Source: Euonymus europaeus
Taxonomy: Eukaryota; Streptophyta; Magnoliopsida; Celastrales; Celastraceae
Reading direction: 5' to 3'
Assembly: GCA_963580455.1 (NCBI GenBank)
Contig: OY756965.1
Span: forward strand, 7,576,501 to 7,640,500
DNA: 64,000 nucleotides
Shown here: one piece after another, positions 23,401-37,853 of the stretch
Position numbering within the stretch: position 1 is the stretch's first letter
How the letters are laid out: each line of letters starts with the position of its first letter
Notes under the pieces: generated by a model
Seen by the model: the letters and a program-made list of their open reading frames with translations, nothing else
Told to the model about the DNA's origin: nothing
The model's database searches: none
Made by a program: the position numbers and the translations under genes

Positions 23401-26400
23401 TTCTACTCGTAAAATTTGACATAAAAAAACAACAAAAAGTGTAAACCGAGCAACTTTGAATGTCCGAATTTGCTCAACTCTCTCTATGGAGGTGCTTTTA
23501 ACGGTTTTGTCGATTTGTAACTGAAAGTTGTTGTTTTGGCATCGAAATAATCAACGAAGCTTATACTGTTAAAATTGGATATAGAAGAACAATAAAAAGT
23601 GTACACCGGGCAACTTCGATGGTCCGAAGTTGCTCAACTCTCTCTATGGAGGAGCTTTTAACGGTTTTGTCCATTTGTAACTGAAAGTCGTTGTTTTGGC
23701 ATCGAAATAATCTACGAAGCTTATATACTCATAAAGTTGGACATAAAAGAACAATAAAAAGTGCACACCGAGGAACTTTGATGGTCCGATGTTGCTCAAC
23801 TCTCTCCATGGAGGAGCTTTTAACGGTTTTGTCCATTTGTAACTGAAAGTTGTTGTTTGGCATCGAAATAATCTACGAAGCTTATACTCATAAAGTTGGA
23901 CATAGAAGAACAATAAAAAGTGTACACCGAGCAACTCTGATGGTCCGACGTTGCTCAACTCTCTCTATGGAGGTGCTTTTAACGGTTTTGTCCATTTGTA
24001 ACTGAAAGTTGTTGTTTTGGAATCGAAATAATCTACAAAGTTTATAATCGTAAAATTGGACGTATAAGAACAATAAAAATTGTACATCGAGCAAGTTTGT
24101 TTGTCCGAAGTTGCTCAACTCTATCTATGGATGAGCTTTTAACGGTTTTTTCCATTTGTAATAGAAAGTTGTTGTTTTCGCATCGAAATAATCTACGAAG
24201 CTTATACTCGTAAAATTGGACATATAAGAACAATAAAAAGTGTACACCAAGCAAGTTTGTTGGTCCGAAGTTGCTCAAATCTATCTATGGATGAGCTTTT
24301 AACGTTTTTGTCCATTTGTAATAGAAAGTTGCTGTTTTCGCATCGAAATAATCTACGAAGCTTATACTCATAAAATTGGACATAGAAGAACAATGAAAAG
24401 TGTACACCGAGCAACTTTGATGTTCCGAAGTTGGTCAACTCTCTGTATAGTGGTGTTTTTAACGATTTTGTCCATTCGTAATAGAAAGTGGTTGTTTTGA
24501 AATCGAAATAATCTAGGATGCTTATTCTCGTAAAATTGGATATAGAAGAACAATAAAAAGTGTACACAGAGCTTTTTTGATAGTCCGAAGTTGCTCAACT
24601 CTCTCTATGGAGGAGCTTTTAACGGTTTTGTCCATTTGTAACTGAAAGTCGTTGTTTTGGCATCGAAATAATCTACGAAGCTTAAACTCATAAAGTTTGA
24701 CATAGAAAACAATAAAAAGTGTACACCGACCAACTTTGATGGTCCGACGTTGCTCAACTCTCTCTATGGAGGTGCTTTTAACGGTTTTGTACATTTGTAA
24801 TAGAAAGTTGTTGTTTTGGCATCGAAATAATCTACGAAGCTTATACTCGTAAAATTGGACATAGAAGAACAATAAAAAGTGTACACTGAGCAACTTTGAT
24901 GGTCCGAAGTTGCAAAACTATCTCTATGGAAGAACTTTTAACGGTTTTGTCCATTTGTCATAGAAAGTTAGTGTTTTGGTATCGAATAATCTCGGAAGGT
25001 TATACTCGTAAAATTTGACACAAAAGAACAATAAAAAGTGCACACCGAGCAAGTTTAATGGCCCGAAGTTGAGCTCTCTCTATGGTGGAGATTTTAACGG
25101 TTTTGTCCATTTGTAACTGAAAGTCGTTGTTTTGGCATCGAAATAATCTACGAAGCTTAAACTCATAAAGTTGTTCATAGAAGAACAATAAAAAGTGTAC
25201 ACCGAGCAACTTTGATGGTTGAAGTTGCTCAACTCTCTCTATAGAGGTGCTTTTAACGGTTTTGTCCATTTGTAACTCAAAGTTGTTGTTTTGGCATCGA
25301 AATAATCTACAAAGCTTATACTCATAAAGTTGGACATAGAAGAACAATAAAAAGTGTACACCGAGCAACTTTGATGATCCGAAGTTGCTCAACTCTCTCT
25401 ATGGAGTTTAACGGTTTTGTAGATTTGTAACTAAAAGTTGTTGTTTTGGCATCGAAATAATCAACGAAGCTTATACTCGTAAAATTGGACATAGAAGAAC
25501 AATAAAAAGTGTACACCGAGCAACTTCGATGGTCCGAAGTTGCTCAACTCTCTCTATGGTGGTGCTTTTAACGGTTTTGTAGATTTGTAACTGAAAGTTG
25601 TTGTTTTGGCATCGAAATAATCAACGAAGCTTATACTCGTAAAATTGGACATAGAAGAACAATAAAAAGTGTACACCGAGCAATTTCGATGGTCCGAAGT
25701 TGCTCAACTCTCTCTATGGAGGAGCTTTTAACGGTTTTGTCCATTTGTAACTGAAAGTCGTTGTTTTGGCATCGAAGTAATCTACGAAACTAATATACTC
25801 ATAAAGTCGGACATAGAAGAACAATAAAAAGTGTACACCGAGCAACTTTGATGGTGCGACATTGCTCAACTCTTTCTATGGAGGTGCTTTAAACGGTTTT
25901 GTCCATTTGTAACTGAAAGTTGTTGTTTTGGCATCGAAATAATCTACAAAGCTTATAATCGTAAAATTGGACATATAAGAACAATAAAAAGTGTACATCG
26001 AGCAAGTTTGTTGGTCCGAAGTTGCTCAACTCTATCTATGGATGAGCTTTTAACGGTTTTGTCCATTTGTAATAGAAAGTTATTGTTTTGGCATCGAAAT
26101 AATCTACGAAGCTTATACTCGTAAAATTGGACATAGAAGAACAATAAAAAGTGTACACCGAGCAACTTTGATGTTCCGAAGTTGGTCAACTCTCTGTATA
26201 GTGGTGTTTTTAACGATTTTGTCCATTCGTAATAGAAAGTTGTTTTTTTGACATCGAAATAATCTAAGATGCTTATTCTCGTAAAATTGGACATAGAAGA
26301 ACAATAAAAAGTGTGCACCGAGCTTTTTTGATAGTCCGAAGTTGCTCAACTCTCTCTATGGAGGAGCTTTTAACGGTTTTGTCCATTTGTAACTGAAAGT

Positions 26401-26715
26401 TGTTGTTTTGGGATCGAAATAATCTACTATGCTTATACTCATAAAGTTGGACATAGAAGAACAATAAAAAGTGTACACCGAGCAACTTTGATGATCCGAA
26501 GTTGCTCAACTCTCTCTATGGAGGTGCTTTTAACGGTTTTGTCGATTTGTAACTGAAAGTTGTTGTTTTGGCATCGAAATAATCAACGAAGCTTATACTC
26601 GTAAAATTGGACATAGAAGAACAATAAAAAGTGTACACCGGGCAACTTCGATGGTCCGAAGTTGCTCAACTCTCTCTATGGAGGAGCTTTTAACGGTTTT
26701 TTCCATTTGTAACTG
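20440..26715. repeat. Paralogous blocks 20440-21760 and 24900-26715
   Basis: Both blocks begin with the marker monomer (ATCGAATAATCTCGGAAGG, then TTTGACACAAAAG) and pass through the same variant order, including ATCTAGGAT..CTTATTCTCG and GAGCTTTTTTGATAGTCC. The offset is about 4476 bp at first and 4953 bp later, because the downstream copy has three extra monomers (about 25400-25880). The interval 14139-15796 is a third version of the same block, at about 10.94 kb from the last. Confidence 0.8.
21641..21905. repeat. Uninterrupted paralogue of the composite's insertion site
   Basis: These monomers match 15641-15796 joined to 19072-19200, sharing TTGGATATAG, the CGGGCAACTTC-type variant, the CTTATATA-type form and the CCGATGTTGC form. 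They contain no insert. They give the empty-site reading used to define the 5-bp duplication. Confidence 0.75.
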
Positions 26716-27489
26716 AAATTCGTTGTTTTGGCATCGAAATAATCTACGAAGCTTATATACTCATAAAGTTGGACATAGAAGAACAATAAAAAGTGTACAC
26801 CGAGCAAATTTGATGGTCCGACGTTGCTCAACTCTCACTATGGAGGTGCTTTTAACGGTTTTGTCCATTTGTAACTGACAGTTGTTGTTTTGGAATCGAA
26901 ATAGTCTACAAAGTTTATAATCGAAAAATTGGACATATAAGAACAATAAAAAGTGTACATCGAGCAAGTTTGTTTGTCCGAAGTTGCTCAACTCTATCTA
27001 TGGATGAGCTTTTAACGGTTTTTTCCATTTGTAATAGAAAGTTGTTGTTTTCGCATCGAAATAATCTACGAAGCTTATACTCATAAAATTGGACATAGAA
27101 GAACAATGAAAAGTGTACACCGAGCAACTTTGATGTTCCGAAGTTGGTCAACTCTCTGTATAGTGGTGTTTTTAACGATTTTGTCCATTCGTAATAGAAA
27201 GTGGTTGTTTTGAAATCGAAATAATCTAGGATGCTTATTCTCGTAAAATTGGATATAGAAGAACAATAAAAAGTGTACACCGAGCTTTTTTGATAGTCCG
27301 AAGTTGCTCAACTCTCTCTATGGAGGAGCTTTTAACGGTTTTGTCCGTTCGTAACTGAAAGTTGTTGTTTTGGCATCGAAATAATCTACGAAGCTTATAC
27401 TCATATAGTTGGACATAGAAGAATAATAAAAAGTGTATACCGAGCAACTTTGATGATCCGAAGTTGCTCAACTCTCTCTATGGAGGTGC

Positions 27490-30400
27490 TTTTAACGGTT
27501 TTGTAGATTTGTAACTGAAAGTTGTTGTTTTGGCATCGAAATAATCAACGAAGCTTATACTCGTAAAATTAAACATAGAAGAACAATAAAAAGTGTACAC
27601 CGAGCAACTTCGATGGTCCGAAGTTGCTCAACTCTCTCTATGGAGGAGCTTTTAACGGTTTTGTCAATTTGTAACTGAAAGTCATTGTTTTGGCATCGAA
27701 ATAATCTACGAAGCTTAAACTCATAAAGTTGTACATAGAAGAACAATAAAAAGTGTACACCGAGCAACTTTGATGGTCCGAAGGTGCTCAACTCTCTCTA
27801 TAGAGGTACTTTTAACGGTTTTGTCCATTTGTAACTGAAAGTTATTGTTTTGGCATCGGAATAATCTACGAAGCTTCTACTCGTAAAATTTGACATAGAA
27901 AAACAACAAAAAGTGTAAACCGAGCAACTTTGAATGTCCGAATTTGCTCAACTCTCTCTATTGAGGTTCTTTTAACAATTTTGTCCATTTGTAATTGAAA
28001 GTTGTTGTTTTGGCATCGAAATAATCTACGAAGCTTATACTCATAAACTTGGACATAGAAGAACAATAAAAAGTGTACACCGAGCAACTTTGATGATCCG
28101 AAGTTGCTCAACTCTCTCTATGGAGTTTAACGGTTTTGTAGATTTGTAACTGAAAGTTTTTGTTTTGGCATCGAAATAATCAACGAAGATTATACTCGTA
28201 AAATTGGACATAGAAGAACAATAAAAAGTGTACACCGAGCAACTTCGATGGTCAGAAGTTGCTCAACTCTCTCTATGGAGGAGCTTTTAACGGTTTTGTC
28301 CATTTGTAACTGAAAGTCGTTGTTTTGGCATCGAAGTAATCTACGAAGCTAATATACTCATAAAGTTGGACATAGAAGAACAATAAAAAGTGTACACCGA
28401 GCAACTTTGATGGTCCGACGTTGCTCAACTCTCTCTATGGAGGTGCTTTTAACGGTTTTGTCCATTTGTAACTGAAAGTTGTTGTTTTGGCATAGAAATA
28501 ATCTACAAAGCTTATAATCGTAAAATTGGACATATAAGAACAATAAAAAGTGTACATCGAGCAAGTTTGATGGTCCGAAGTTGCTCAACTCTATCTATGG
28601 ATGAGCTTTTAACGGTTTTGTCCATTTGTAATAGAAAGTTGTTGTTTTGGCATCGAAATAATCTACGAAGCTCATACTCGTAAAATTGGACATAGAAGAA
28701 TAATAAAAAGTGTACACTGAGCAACTTTGATGGTCCGAAGTTGCTCAACTATCTCTATGGAAGAGCTTTTAACGGTTTTGTAGATTTGTAACTGAAAGTT
28801 GTTGTTTTGGCATCGAAATAATCAACGAAGCTTATACTCGTAAAATTAAACATAGAAGAACAATAAAAAGTGTACACCGAGCAACTTCGATGGTCCGAAG
28901 TTGCTCAACCCTCTCTATGGAGGTGCTTTTAACGGTTTTGTCCATTTATAACTGAAAATCATTGTTTTGGCATCGAAATAATCTACGAAGCTTAAACTCA
29001 TAAAGTTGTACATAGAAGAACAATAAAAAGTGCACACCGAGCAACTTTGATGGTCCGAAGGTGCTCAACTCTCTCTATAGAGGTACTTTTAACGGTTTTG
29101 TCCATTTGTAACTGAAAGTTATTGTTTTGGCATCGGAATAATCTACGAAGCTTCTACTCGTAAAATTTGACATAGAAAAACAACAAAAAGTGTAAACCGA
29201 GCAACTTTGAATGTCCGAATTTGCTCAACTCTCTCTATTGAGGTTCTTTTAACAATTTTGTCCATTTGTAATTGAAAGTTGTTGTTTTGGCATCGAAATA
29301 ATCTACGAAGCTTATACTCATAAACTTGGACATAGAAGAACAATAAAAAGTGTACACCGAGCAACTTTGATGATCCGAAGTTGCTCAACTCTCTCTATGG
29401 AGTTTAACGGTTTTGTAGATTTGTAACTGAAAGTTTTTGTTTTGGCATCGAAATAATCAACGAAGATTATACTCGTAAAATTGGACATAGAAGAACAATA
29501 AAAAGTGTACACCGAGCAACTTCGATGGTCAGAAGTTGCTCAACTCTCTCTATGGAGGAGCTTTTAACGGTTTTGTCCATTTGTAACTGAAAGTCGTTGT
29601 TTTGGCATCGAAGTAATCTACGAAGCTAATATACTCATAAAGTTGGACATAGAAGAACAATAAAAAGTGTACACCGAGCAACTTTGATGGTCCGACGTTG
29701 CTCAACTCTCTCTATGGAGGTGCTTTTAACGGTTTTGTCCATTTGTAACTGAAAGTTGTTGTTTTGGCATAGAAATAATCTACAAAGCTTATAATCGTAA
29801 AATTGGACATATAAGAACAATAAAAAGTGTACATCGAGCAAGTTTGATGGTCCGAAGTTGCTCAACTCTATCTATGGATGAGCTTTTAACGGTTTTGTCC
29901 ATTTGTAATAGAAAGTTGTTGTTTTGGCATCGAAATAATCTACGAAGCTCATACTCGTAAAATTGGACATAGAAGAATAATAAAAAGTGTACACTGAGCA
30001 ACTTTGATGGTCCGAAGTTGCTCAACTATCTCTATGGAAGAGCTTTTAACGGTTTTGTAGATTTGTAACTGAAAGTTGTTGTTTTGGCATCGAAATAATC
30101 AACGAAGCTTATACTCGTAAAATTAAACATAGAAGAACAATAAAAAGTGTACACCGAGCAACTTCGATGGTCCGAAGTTGCTCAACCCTCTCTATGGAGG
30201 TGCTTTTAACGGTTTTGTCCATTTATAACTGAAAATCATTGTTTTGGCATCGAAATAATCTACGAAGCTTAAACTCATAAAGTTGTACATAGAAGAACAA
30301 TAAAAAGTGCACACCGAGCAACTTTGATGGTCCGAAGGTGCTCAACTCTCTCTATAGAGGTACTTTTAACGGTTTTTTCCATTTGTAACTGGAAGTTATT

Positions 30401-32060
30401 GTTTTGGCATCGGAATAATCTACGAAGCTTCTACTCGTAAAATTTGACATAGAAAAACAACAAAAAGTGTAAACCGAGCAACTTTGAATGTCCGAATTTG
30501 CTCAACTCTCTCTATGGAGGTGCTTTTAACGATTTTGTCCATTTGTAATTGAAAGTTGTTGTTTTGGCATCGAAATAATCTACGAAGCTTATACTCATAA
30601 ACTTGGACATAGAAGAACAATAAAAAGTGTACACCGAGCAACTTTGATGATCCGAAGTTGCTCAACTCTCTCTATTGAGGTTCTTTTAACAATTTTGTCC
30701 ATTTGTAATTGAAAGTTGTTGTTTTGGCATCGAAATAATCTACGAAGCTTATACTCATAGACTTGGACATAGAAGAACAATAAAAAGTGTACACCGAGCA
30801 ACTTTGATGATCCGAAGTTGCTCAACTCTCTCTATGGAGTTTAACGGTTTTGTAGATTTGTAACTGAAAGTTTTTGTTTTGGCATCGAAATAATCAACGA
30901 AGATTATACTCGTAAAATTGGACATAGAAGAACAATAAAAAGTGTACACCGAGCAACTTCGATGGTCAGAAGTTGCTCAACTCTCTCTATGGAGGAGCTT
31001 TTAACGGTTTTGTCCATTTGTAACTGAAAGTCGTTGTTTTGGCATCGAAGTAATCTACGAAGCTAATATACTCATAAAGTTGGACATAGAAGAACAATAA
31101 AAAGTGTACACCGAGCAATTTTGATGATCCGAAGTTGCTCAACTCTCTCTATGGAGTTTAACGGTTTTGTAGATTTGTAACTGAAAGTTTTTGTTTTGGC
31201 ATCGAAATAATCAACGAAGATTATACTCGTAAAATTGGACATAGAAGAACAATAAAAAGTGTACACCGAGCAACTTCGATGGTCAGAAGTTGCTCAACTC
31301 TCTCTATGGAGGAGCTTTTAACGGTTTTGTCCATTTGTAACTGAAAGTCGTTGTTTTGGCATCGAAGTAATCTACGAAGCTAATATACTCATAAAGTTGG
31401 ACATAGAAGAACACTAAAAAGTGTACACCGAGCAACTTTGATGGTCCGACGTTGCTCAACTCTCTCTATGGAGGTGCTTTTAACGGTTTTGTCTATTTGT
31501 AACTGAAAGTTGTTGTTTTGGCATAGAAATAATCTACAAAGCTTATAATCGTAAAATTGGACATATAAGAACAATAAAAAGTGTACATCGAGCAAGTTTG
31601 ATGGTCCGAAGTTGCTCAACTCTATCTATGGATGAGCTTTTAACGGTTTTGTCCATTTGTAATAGAAAGTTGTTGTTTTGGCATCGAAATAATCTACGAA
31701 GCTTATACTCGTAAAATTGGACATAGAAGAATAATAAAAAGTGTACACTGAGCAACTTTGATGGTCCGAAGTTGCTCAACTATCTCTATGGAAGAGCTTT
31801 TAACGGTTTTGTAGATTTGTAACTGAAAGTTGTTGTTTTGGCATCGAAATAATCAACGAAGCTTATACTCGTAAAATTAAACATAGAAGAACAATAAAAA
31901 GTGTACACCGAGCAACTTCGATGGTCCGAAGTTGCTGAACCCTCTCTATGGAGGTGCTTTTAACGGTTTTGTCCATTTATAACTGAAAGTCATTGTTTTG
32001 GCATCGAAATAATCTACGAAGCTTAAACTCATAAAGTTGTACATAGAAGAACAATAAAAA
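27490..32060. repeat. 1277-bp (8-monomer) higher-order repeat with later internal expansion
   Basis: Copies begin near 27490, 28767 and 30044, with a partial fourth near 31798. Markers such as TAAAATTAAACATAG (27561, 28838, 30115), GAACGAAGATTATACTCG-type monomers and AGGTTCTTTTAACAATT recur at exactly 1277 bp. The third copy is 477 bp longer because one 160-bp monomer (about 30595) and then a 317-bp monomer pair (about 31072) were duplicated inside it. Confidence 0.9.
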
Positions 32061-34979
32061 GTGTACACCGAGCAACTTTGATGATCCGAAGTTGCTCAAC
32101 TCTCTCTATGGAGGTGCTTTTAACGGTTCTGTAGATTTGTAACTGAAAGTTGTTGTTTTGGCATCCAAATAATCAACGAAGCTTAAACTCGTAAAATTGG
32201 ACATAGAAGAACAATAAAAAGTTTACACTGAGCAACTTCGATGGTCCGAAGTTGCTCAACTCTCTCTATGGTGGTGCTTTTAACGGTTCTGTAGATTTGT
32301 AACTGAAAGTTGTTGTTTTGGCATCGAAATAATCAGCGAAGCTTATACTCGTAAAATTGGACATAGAAGAACAATAAAAAGTGTACACCGAGCAACTTCG
32401 ATGGTCAGAAGTTGCTCAACTCTCTCTATGGAGGAGCTTTTAACGGTTTTGTCCATTTGTAACTGAAAGTCGTTGTTTTGGCATCGAAGTAATCTACGAA
32501 GCTAATATACTCATAAAGTTGGACATAGAAGAACAATAAAAAGTGTACACCGAGCAACTTTGATGGTCCGACGTTGCTCAACTCTCTCTATGGAGGTGCT
32601 TTTAACGGTTTTGTCCATTTGTAACTGAAAGTTATTGTTTTGGCATCGAAATAATCTACAAAGCTTATAATCGTAAAATTGGACATATAAGAACAATAAA
32701 AAGTGTACATCGAGCAAGTTTGTTGGTCCGAAGTTGCTCCACTCTATCTATGGATGAGCTTTTAACGGTTTTTTCCATTTGTAATAGAAAGTTGTTGTTT
32801 TCGCATCGAAATAATCTACGAAGCTTATTCTCGTAAAATTGGACATAGAAGAACAATAAAAAGTGTACACCAAGCTTTTTTGATAGTCCGAAGTTGCTCA
32901 ACTCTCTCTATGGAGGAGCTTTTAACGGTTTTGTCCATTTGTAACTGAAAGTTGTTGTTTTGGCAACGAAACAATCTACGAAGCTTATACTCATAAACTT
33001 GGACATAGAAGAATAATAAAAAGTGTATACCGAGCAACTTTGATGATCCGAAGTTGCTCAACTCTCTCTATGGAGGTGCTTTTAACGGTTTTGTAGATTC
33101 GTAACTGAAAGTTGTTGTTTTGGCATCGAAATAATCATTGAAGCTTATACTCGTAAAATTGGACATAGAAGAACAATAAAAAGTGTACACCGAGCAACTT
33201 CGATGGTCCGATGTTGCTCAACTCTCTCTATGGAGGAGCTTTTAACGGTTTTGTCCATTTGTAACTGAAAGTCGTTGTTTTGGCATCGAAATAATCTACG
33301 AAGCTTATACTCATAAATTTGGACATAGAAGAATAATAAAAAGTGTATACAGAGCAACTTTGATGATCCGAAGTTGCTCAACTCTCTCTATGGAGGTGCT
33401 TTTAACGGTTTTGTAGATTTTTAACTGAAAGTTGTTGTTTTGGCATCGAAATAATCAACGAAGCGTATACTCGTAAAATTGGACATAGAAGAACAATAAA
33501 AAGTGTACACCGAGCAACTTCGATGGTCCGAAGTTGCTCAACTCTCTCTATGGTGGTGCTTTTAACGGTTTTGTAGATTTGTAACTGAAAGTTGTTGTTT
33601 TGGCATCGAAATAATCAACGAAGCTTATACTCGTAAAATTGGACATAGAAGAACAATAAAAAGTGTACACCGAGCAACTTCGATGATCAGAAGTTGCTCA
33701 ACTCTCTCTATGGAGGTGCTTTTAACGGTTTTGTCCATTTGTAACTGAAAGTCGTTGTTTTGGCATCGAAGTAATCTACGAAGCTAATATACTCATAAAG
33801 TTGGACATAGAAGAACAATAAAAAGTGTACACCGAGCAACTTTGATGGTCCGACGTTGCTCAACTCTCTCTATGGAGGTGCTTTTAACGGTTTTGTCCAT
33901 TTGTAACTGAAAGTTGTTGTTTTGGCATCGAAATAATCTACAAAGCTTATAATCAAAAAATTGGACATATAAGAACAATAAAAAGTGTACATCGAGCAAG
34001 TTTGTTGGTCCGAAGTTGCTCCACTCTATCTATGGATGAGCTTTTAACGGTTTTTTCCATTTGTAATAGAAAGTTGTTGTTTTCGCATCGAAATAATCTA
34101 CGAAGCTTATACTTGTAAAATTGGACATAGAAGAACAATAAAAAGTGTACACCGAGCAACTTTGATCTTCCGAAGTTGGTCAACTCTCTGTATAGTGGTG
34201 TTTTTAACGATTTTGTCCATTCGTAATGGAAAGTGGTTGTTTTGAAATCGAAATAATCTAGGATGCTTATTCTCGTAAAATTGGACATAGAAGAACAATA
34301 AAAAGTGTACACCGAGCTTTTTTGATAGTCCGAAGTTGCTCAACTCTCTCTATGGAGGAGCTTTTAACGGTTTTATCCATTTGTAACTGAAAGTTGTTGT
34401 TTTGGCATCGAAACAATCTACGAAGCTTATACTCATAAAGTTGGACATAGAAGAATAATAAAAAGTGTATACCGAGCAACTTTGATGATCCGAAGTTGCT
34501 CAACTCTCTCTATGGAGCTGCTTTTAACGGTTTTGTAGATTTGTAACTGAAAGTTGTTGTTTTGGCATCGAAATAATCATTGAAGCTTATACTCGTAAAA
34601 TTGGACATAGAAGAACAATAAAAAGTGTACACCGAGCAACTTCGATGGTCCGAAGTTGCTCAACTCTCTCTATGGAGGAGCTTTTAACGGTTTTGTCCAT
34701 TTGTAACTGAAAGTCGTTGTTTTGGCATCGAAATAATCTACGAAGCTTATAATCATAAATTTGGACATAGAAGAATAATAAAAAGTGTATACCGAGCAAC
34801 TTTGATGATCCGAAGTTGCTCAACTCTCTCTATGGAGGTGCTTTTAACGGTTTTGTAGATTTTTAACTGAAAGTTGTTGTTTTGGCATCGAAATAATCAA
34901 CGAACCGTATACTCGTAAAATTGGACATAGAAGAACAATAAAAAGTGTACACCGAGCAACTTCGATGGTCCGAAGTTGC

Positions 34980-37853
34980 TCAACTCTCTCTATGGAGGAG
35001 CTTTTAACGGTTTTGTCCATTTGTAACTGAAAGTCGTTGTTTTGGCATCGAAATAATCTACGAAGCTTATACTCATAAAGTTGGACGTAGAAGAATAATA
35101 AAAAGTGTATACCGAGCAACTTTGATGATCCGAGGTTGCTCAAATCTCTCTATGGAGGTGCTTTTAACGCTTTTGTAGATTTGTAACTGAAAGTTGTTGT
35201 TTTGGCATCGAAATAATCAACGAAGCTTAAACTCATAAAGTTGTACATAGAAGAACAATAAAAAGTGTACACCGAGCAACTTTGATGGTCCGAAGTTGCT
35301 CAACTCTCTCTATAGAGGTGCTTTTAACGGTTTTGTCCATTTGTAACTGAACGTTGTTGTTTTGGCATCGAAATAATCTACGAAGCTTATACTCATAAAG
35401 TTGGACATAGAAGAACAATAAAAACTGTACACCGAGCAACTTTGATGATCCGAAGTTGCTCAACTCTCTCTATGGAGTTTAACGGTTTTGTAGATTTGTA
35501 ACTGAAAGTTGTTGTTTTGGCATCGAAATAATCAACGAAGCTTATACCCGTAAAATTGGACATAGAAGAACAATAAAAAGTGTACACCGTGCAACTTCGA
35601 TGGTCCGAAGTTGCTCAACTCTCTCTATGGTGGTGCTTTTAACGGTTTTGTAGATTTGTAACTGAAAGTTGTTGTTTTGGCATCGAAATAATCAACGAAG
35701 CTTATACTCGTAAAATTGGACATAGAAGAACAATAAAAAGTGTACAAGGAGCAACTTCGATGGTCCGAAGTTGCTCAACTCTCTCTATGGAGGAGCTTTT
35801 AACGGTTTTGTCCATTTGTAACTGAAAGTCGTTGTTTCGGCATCGAAGTGATCTACGAAGCTAATATACTCATAAAGTTGGACATAGAAGAACAATAAAA
35901 AGTGTAGACCGAGCAACTTTGATGGTCCGACGATGCTCAACTCTCTCTATGGAGGTGCTTTTAACGGTTTTGTCCATTTGTAACTGAAAGTTGTTTATTT
36001 GGCATTGAAATAATCTACAAAGCTTATAATCGTAAAATTGGACATATAAGAACAATAAAAAGTGTACATCGAGCAAGTTTGTTGGTTCAAAGTTGCTCAA
36101 CTCTATCTATGGATGAGCTTTTAACGGTTTTTTCCATTTGTAATAGAAAGTTGTTGTTTTCGCATCGAAATAATCTACGAAGCTTATACTCGTAAAATTG
36201 GACATAGAAGAACAATAAAAAGTGTACACCGAGCAACTTTGATGTTCCGAAGTTGGTCAACTCTCTGTATAGTGGTGTTTTTAACGATTTTGTCCATTCG
36301 TAATAGAAAGTTGTTGTTTTGAAATCGAAATAATCTAGGATGCTTATTCTCGTAAAATTGGACATAGAAGAACAATAAAAACTGTACACCGAGCAACTTT
36401 GATGGTCCGACGTTGCTCAACTCTCTCTATGGAGGAGCTTTTAACGGTTTTGTGCATTTGTAACTGAAAGTCGTTGTTTTGGCATCGAAATAATCTACGA
36501 AGCTTATACTCATAAAGTTGGACGTAGAAGAATAATAAAAAGTGTATACCGAGCAACTTTGATGATCCGAGGTTGCTCAAATCTCTCTATGGAGATGCTT
36601 TTAACGGTTTTGTAGATTTGTAACTGAAAGTTGTTATTTTGGCATCGAAATAATCAACGAAGCATAAACTCATAAAGTTGTACATAGAAGAACAATAAAA
36701 AGTGTACACCGAGCAACTTTGATGGTCCGAAGTTGCTCAACTCTCTCTATAGAGGTGCTTTTAACGGTTTTGTCCATTTGTAACTGAACGTTGTTGTTTT
36801 GGCATCGAAATAATCTACGAAGCTTATACCCATAAAGTTGGACATAGAAGAACAATAAAAAGTGTACACCGAGCAACTTTGATGATCCGAAGTTGCTCAA
36901 CTCTCTCTATGGAGTTTAACGATTTTGTAGATTTGTAACTGAAAGTTGTTGTTTTGGCATCGAAATAATCAACGAAGCTTATACTCGTAAAATTGGACAT
37001 AGAAGAACAATAAAAAGTGTACACCGAGCAACTTCGATGGTCCGAAGTTGCTCAACTCTCTCTATGGAGGTGCTTTTAACGGTTTTGTAGATTTGTAACT
37101 GAAAGTTGTTTTTTGGCATCGAAATAATCAACGAAGCTTATACTCGTAAAATTGGACATAGAAGAACAATAAAGAGTGTACAAGGAGCAACTTCGATGGT
37201 CCGAAGTTGCTCAACTCTCTCTATGGAGGAGCTTTTAACGGTTTTGTCCATTTGTAACTGAAAGTTGTTGTTTTGGCATCGAAGTAATATATGAAGCTAA
37301 TATACTCATAAAGTTGGACATAGAAGAATAATAAAAAGTGTAGACCGAGCAACTTTGATGGTCCGACGTTGCTCAACTCTCTCTATGGAGGTGCTTTTAA
37401 CGGTTTTGTCCATTTGTAACTGAAAGTTGTTGTTTTGGCATTGAAATAATCTACAAAGCTTATAATCGTAAAATTGGACATATAAGAACAATAAAATGTG
37501 TACATCGAGCAAGTTTGTTGGTTCAAAGTTGCTCAACTCTATCTATGGATGAGCTTTTAACGGTTTTTTCCATTTGTAATAGAAAGTTGTTGTTTTCGCA
37601 TCGAAATAATCTACGAAGCTTATACTCGTAAAATTGGACATAGAAGAACAATAAAAAGTGTACACCGAGCAACTTTGATGTTCCGAAGTTGGTCAACTCT
37701 CTGTATAGTGGTGTTTTTAACGATTTTGTCCATTCGTAATAGAAAGTTGTTGTTTTGAAATCGAAATAATCTAGGATGCTTATTCTCGTAAAATTGGACA
37801 TAGAAGAACAATAAAAAGTGTACACCGAGCAACTTTGATGGTCCGACGTTGCT
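34980..37853. repeat. 1436-bp (9-monomer) higher-order repeat, two copies
   Basis: About 34980-36416 is repeated at 36417-37853. Shared rare variants are TTGGACGTAGAAG with CCGAGGTTGCTCAAATC (35085 and 36521), AACTGAACGTTG (35346 and 36783), GTACAAGGAGCAAC (35743 and 37179) and GGTTCAAAGTTGC (36084 and 37520). Confidence 0.87.
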
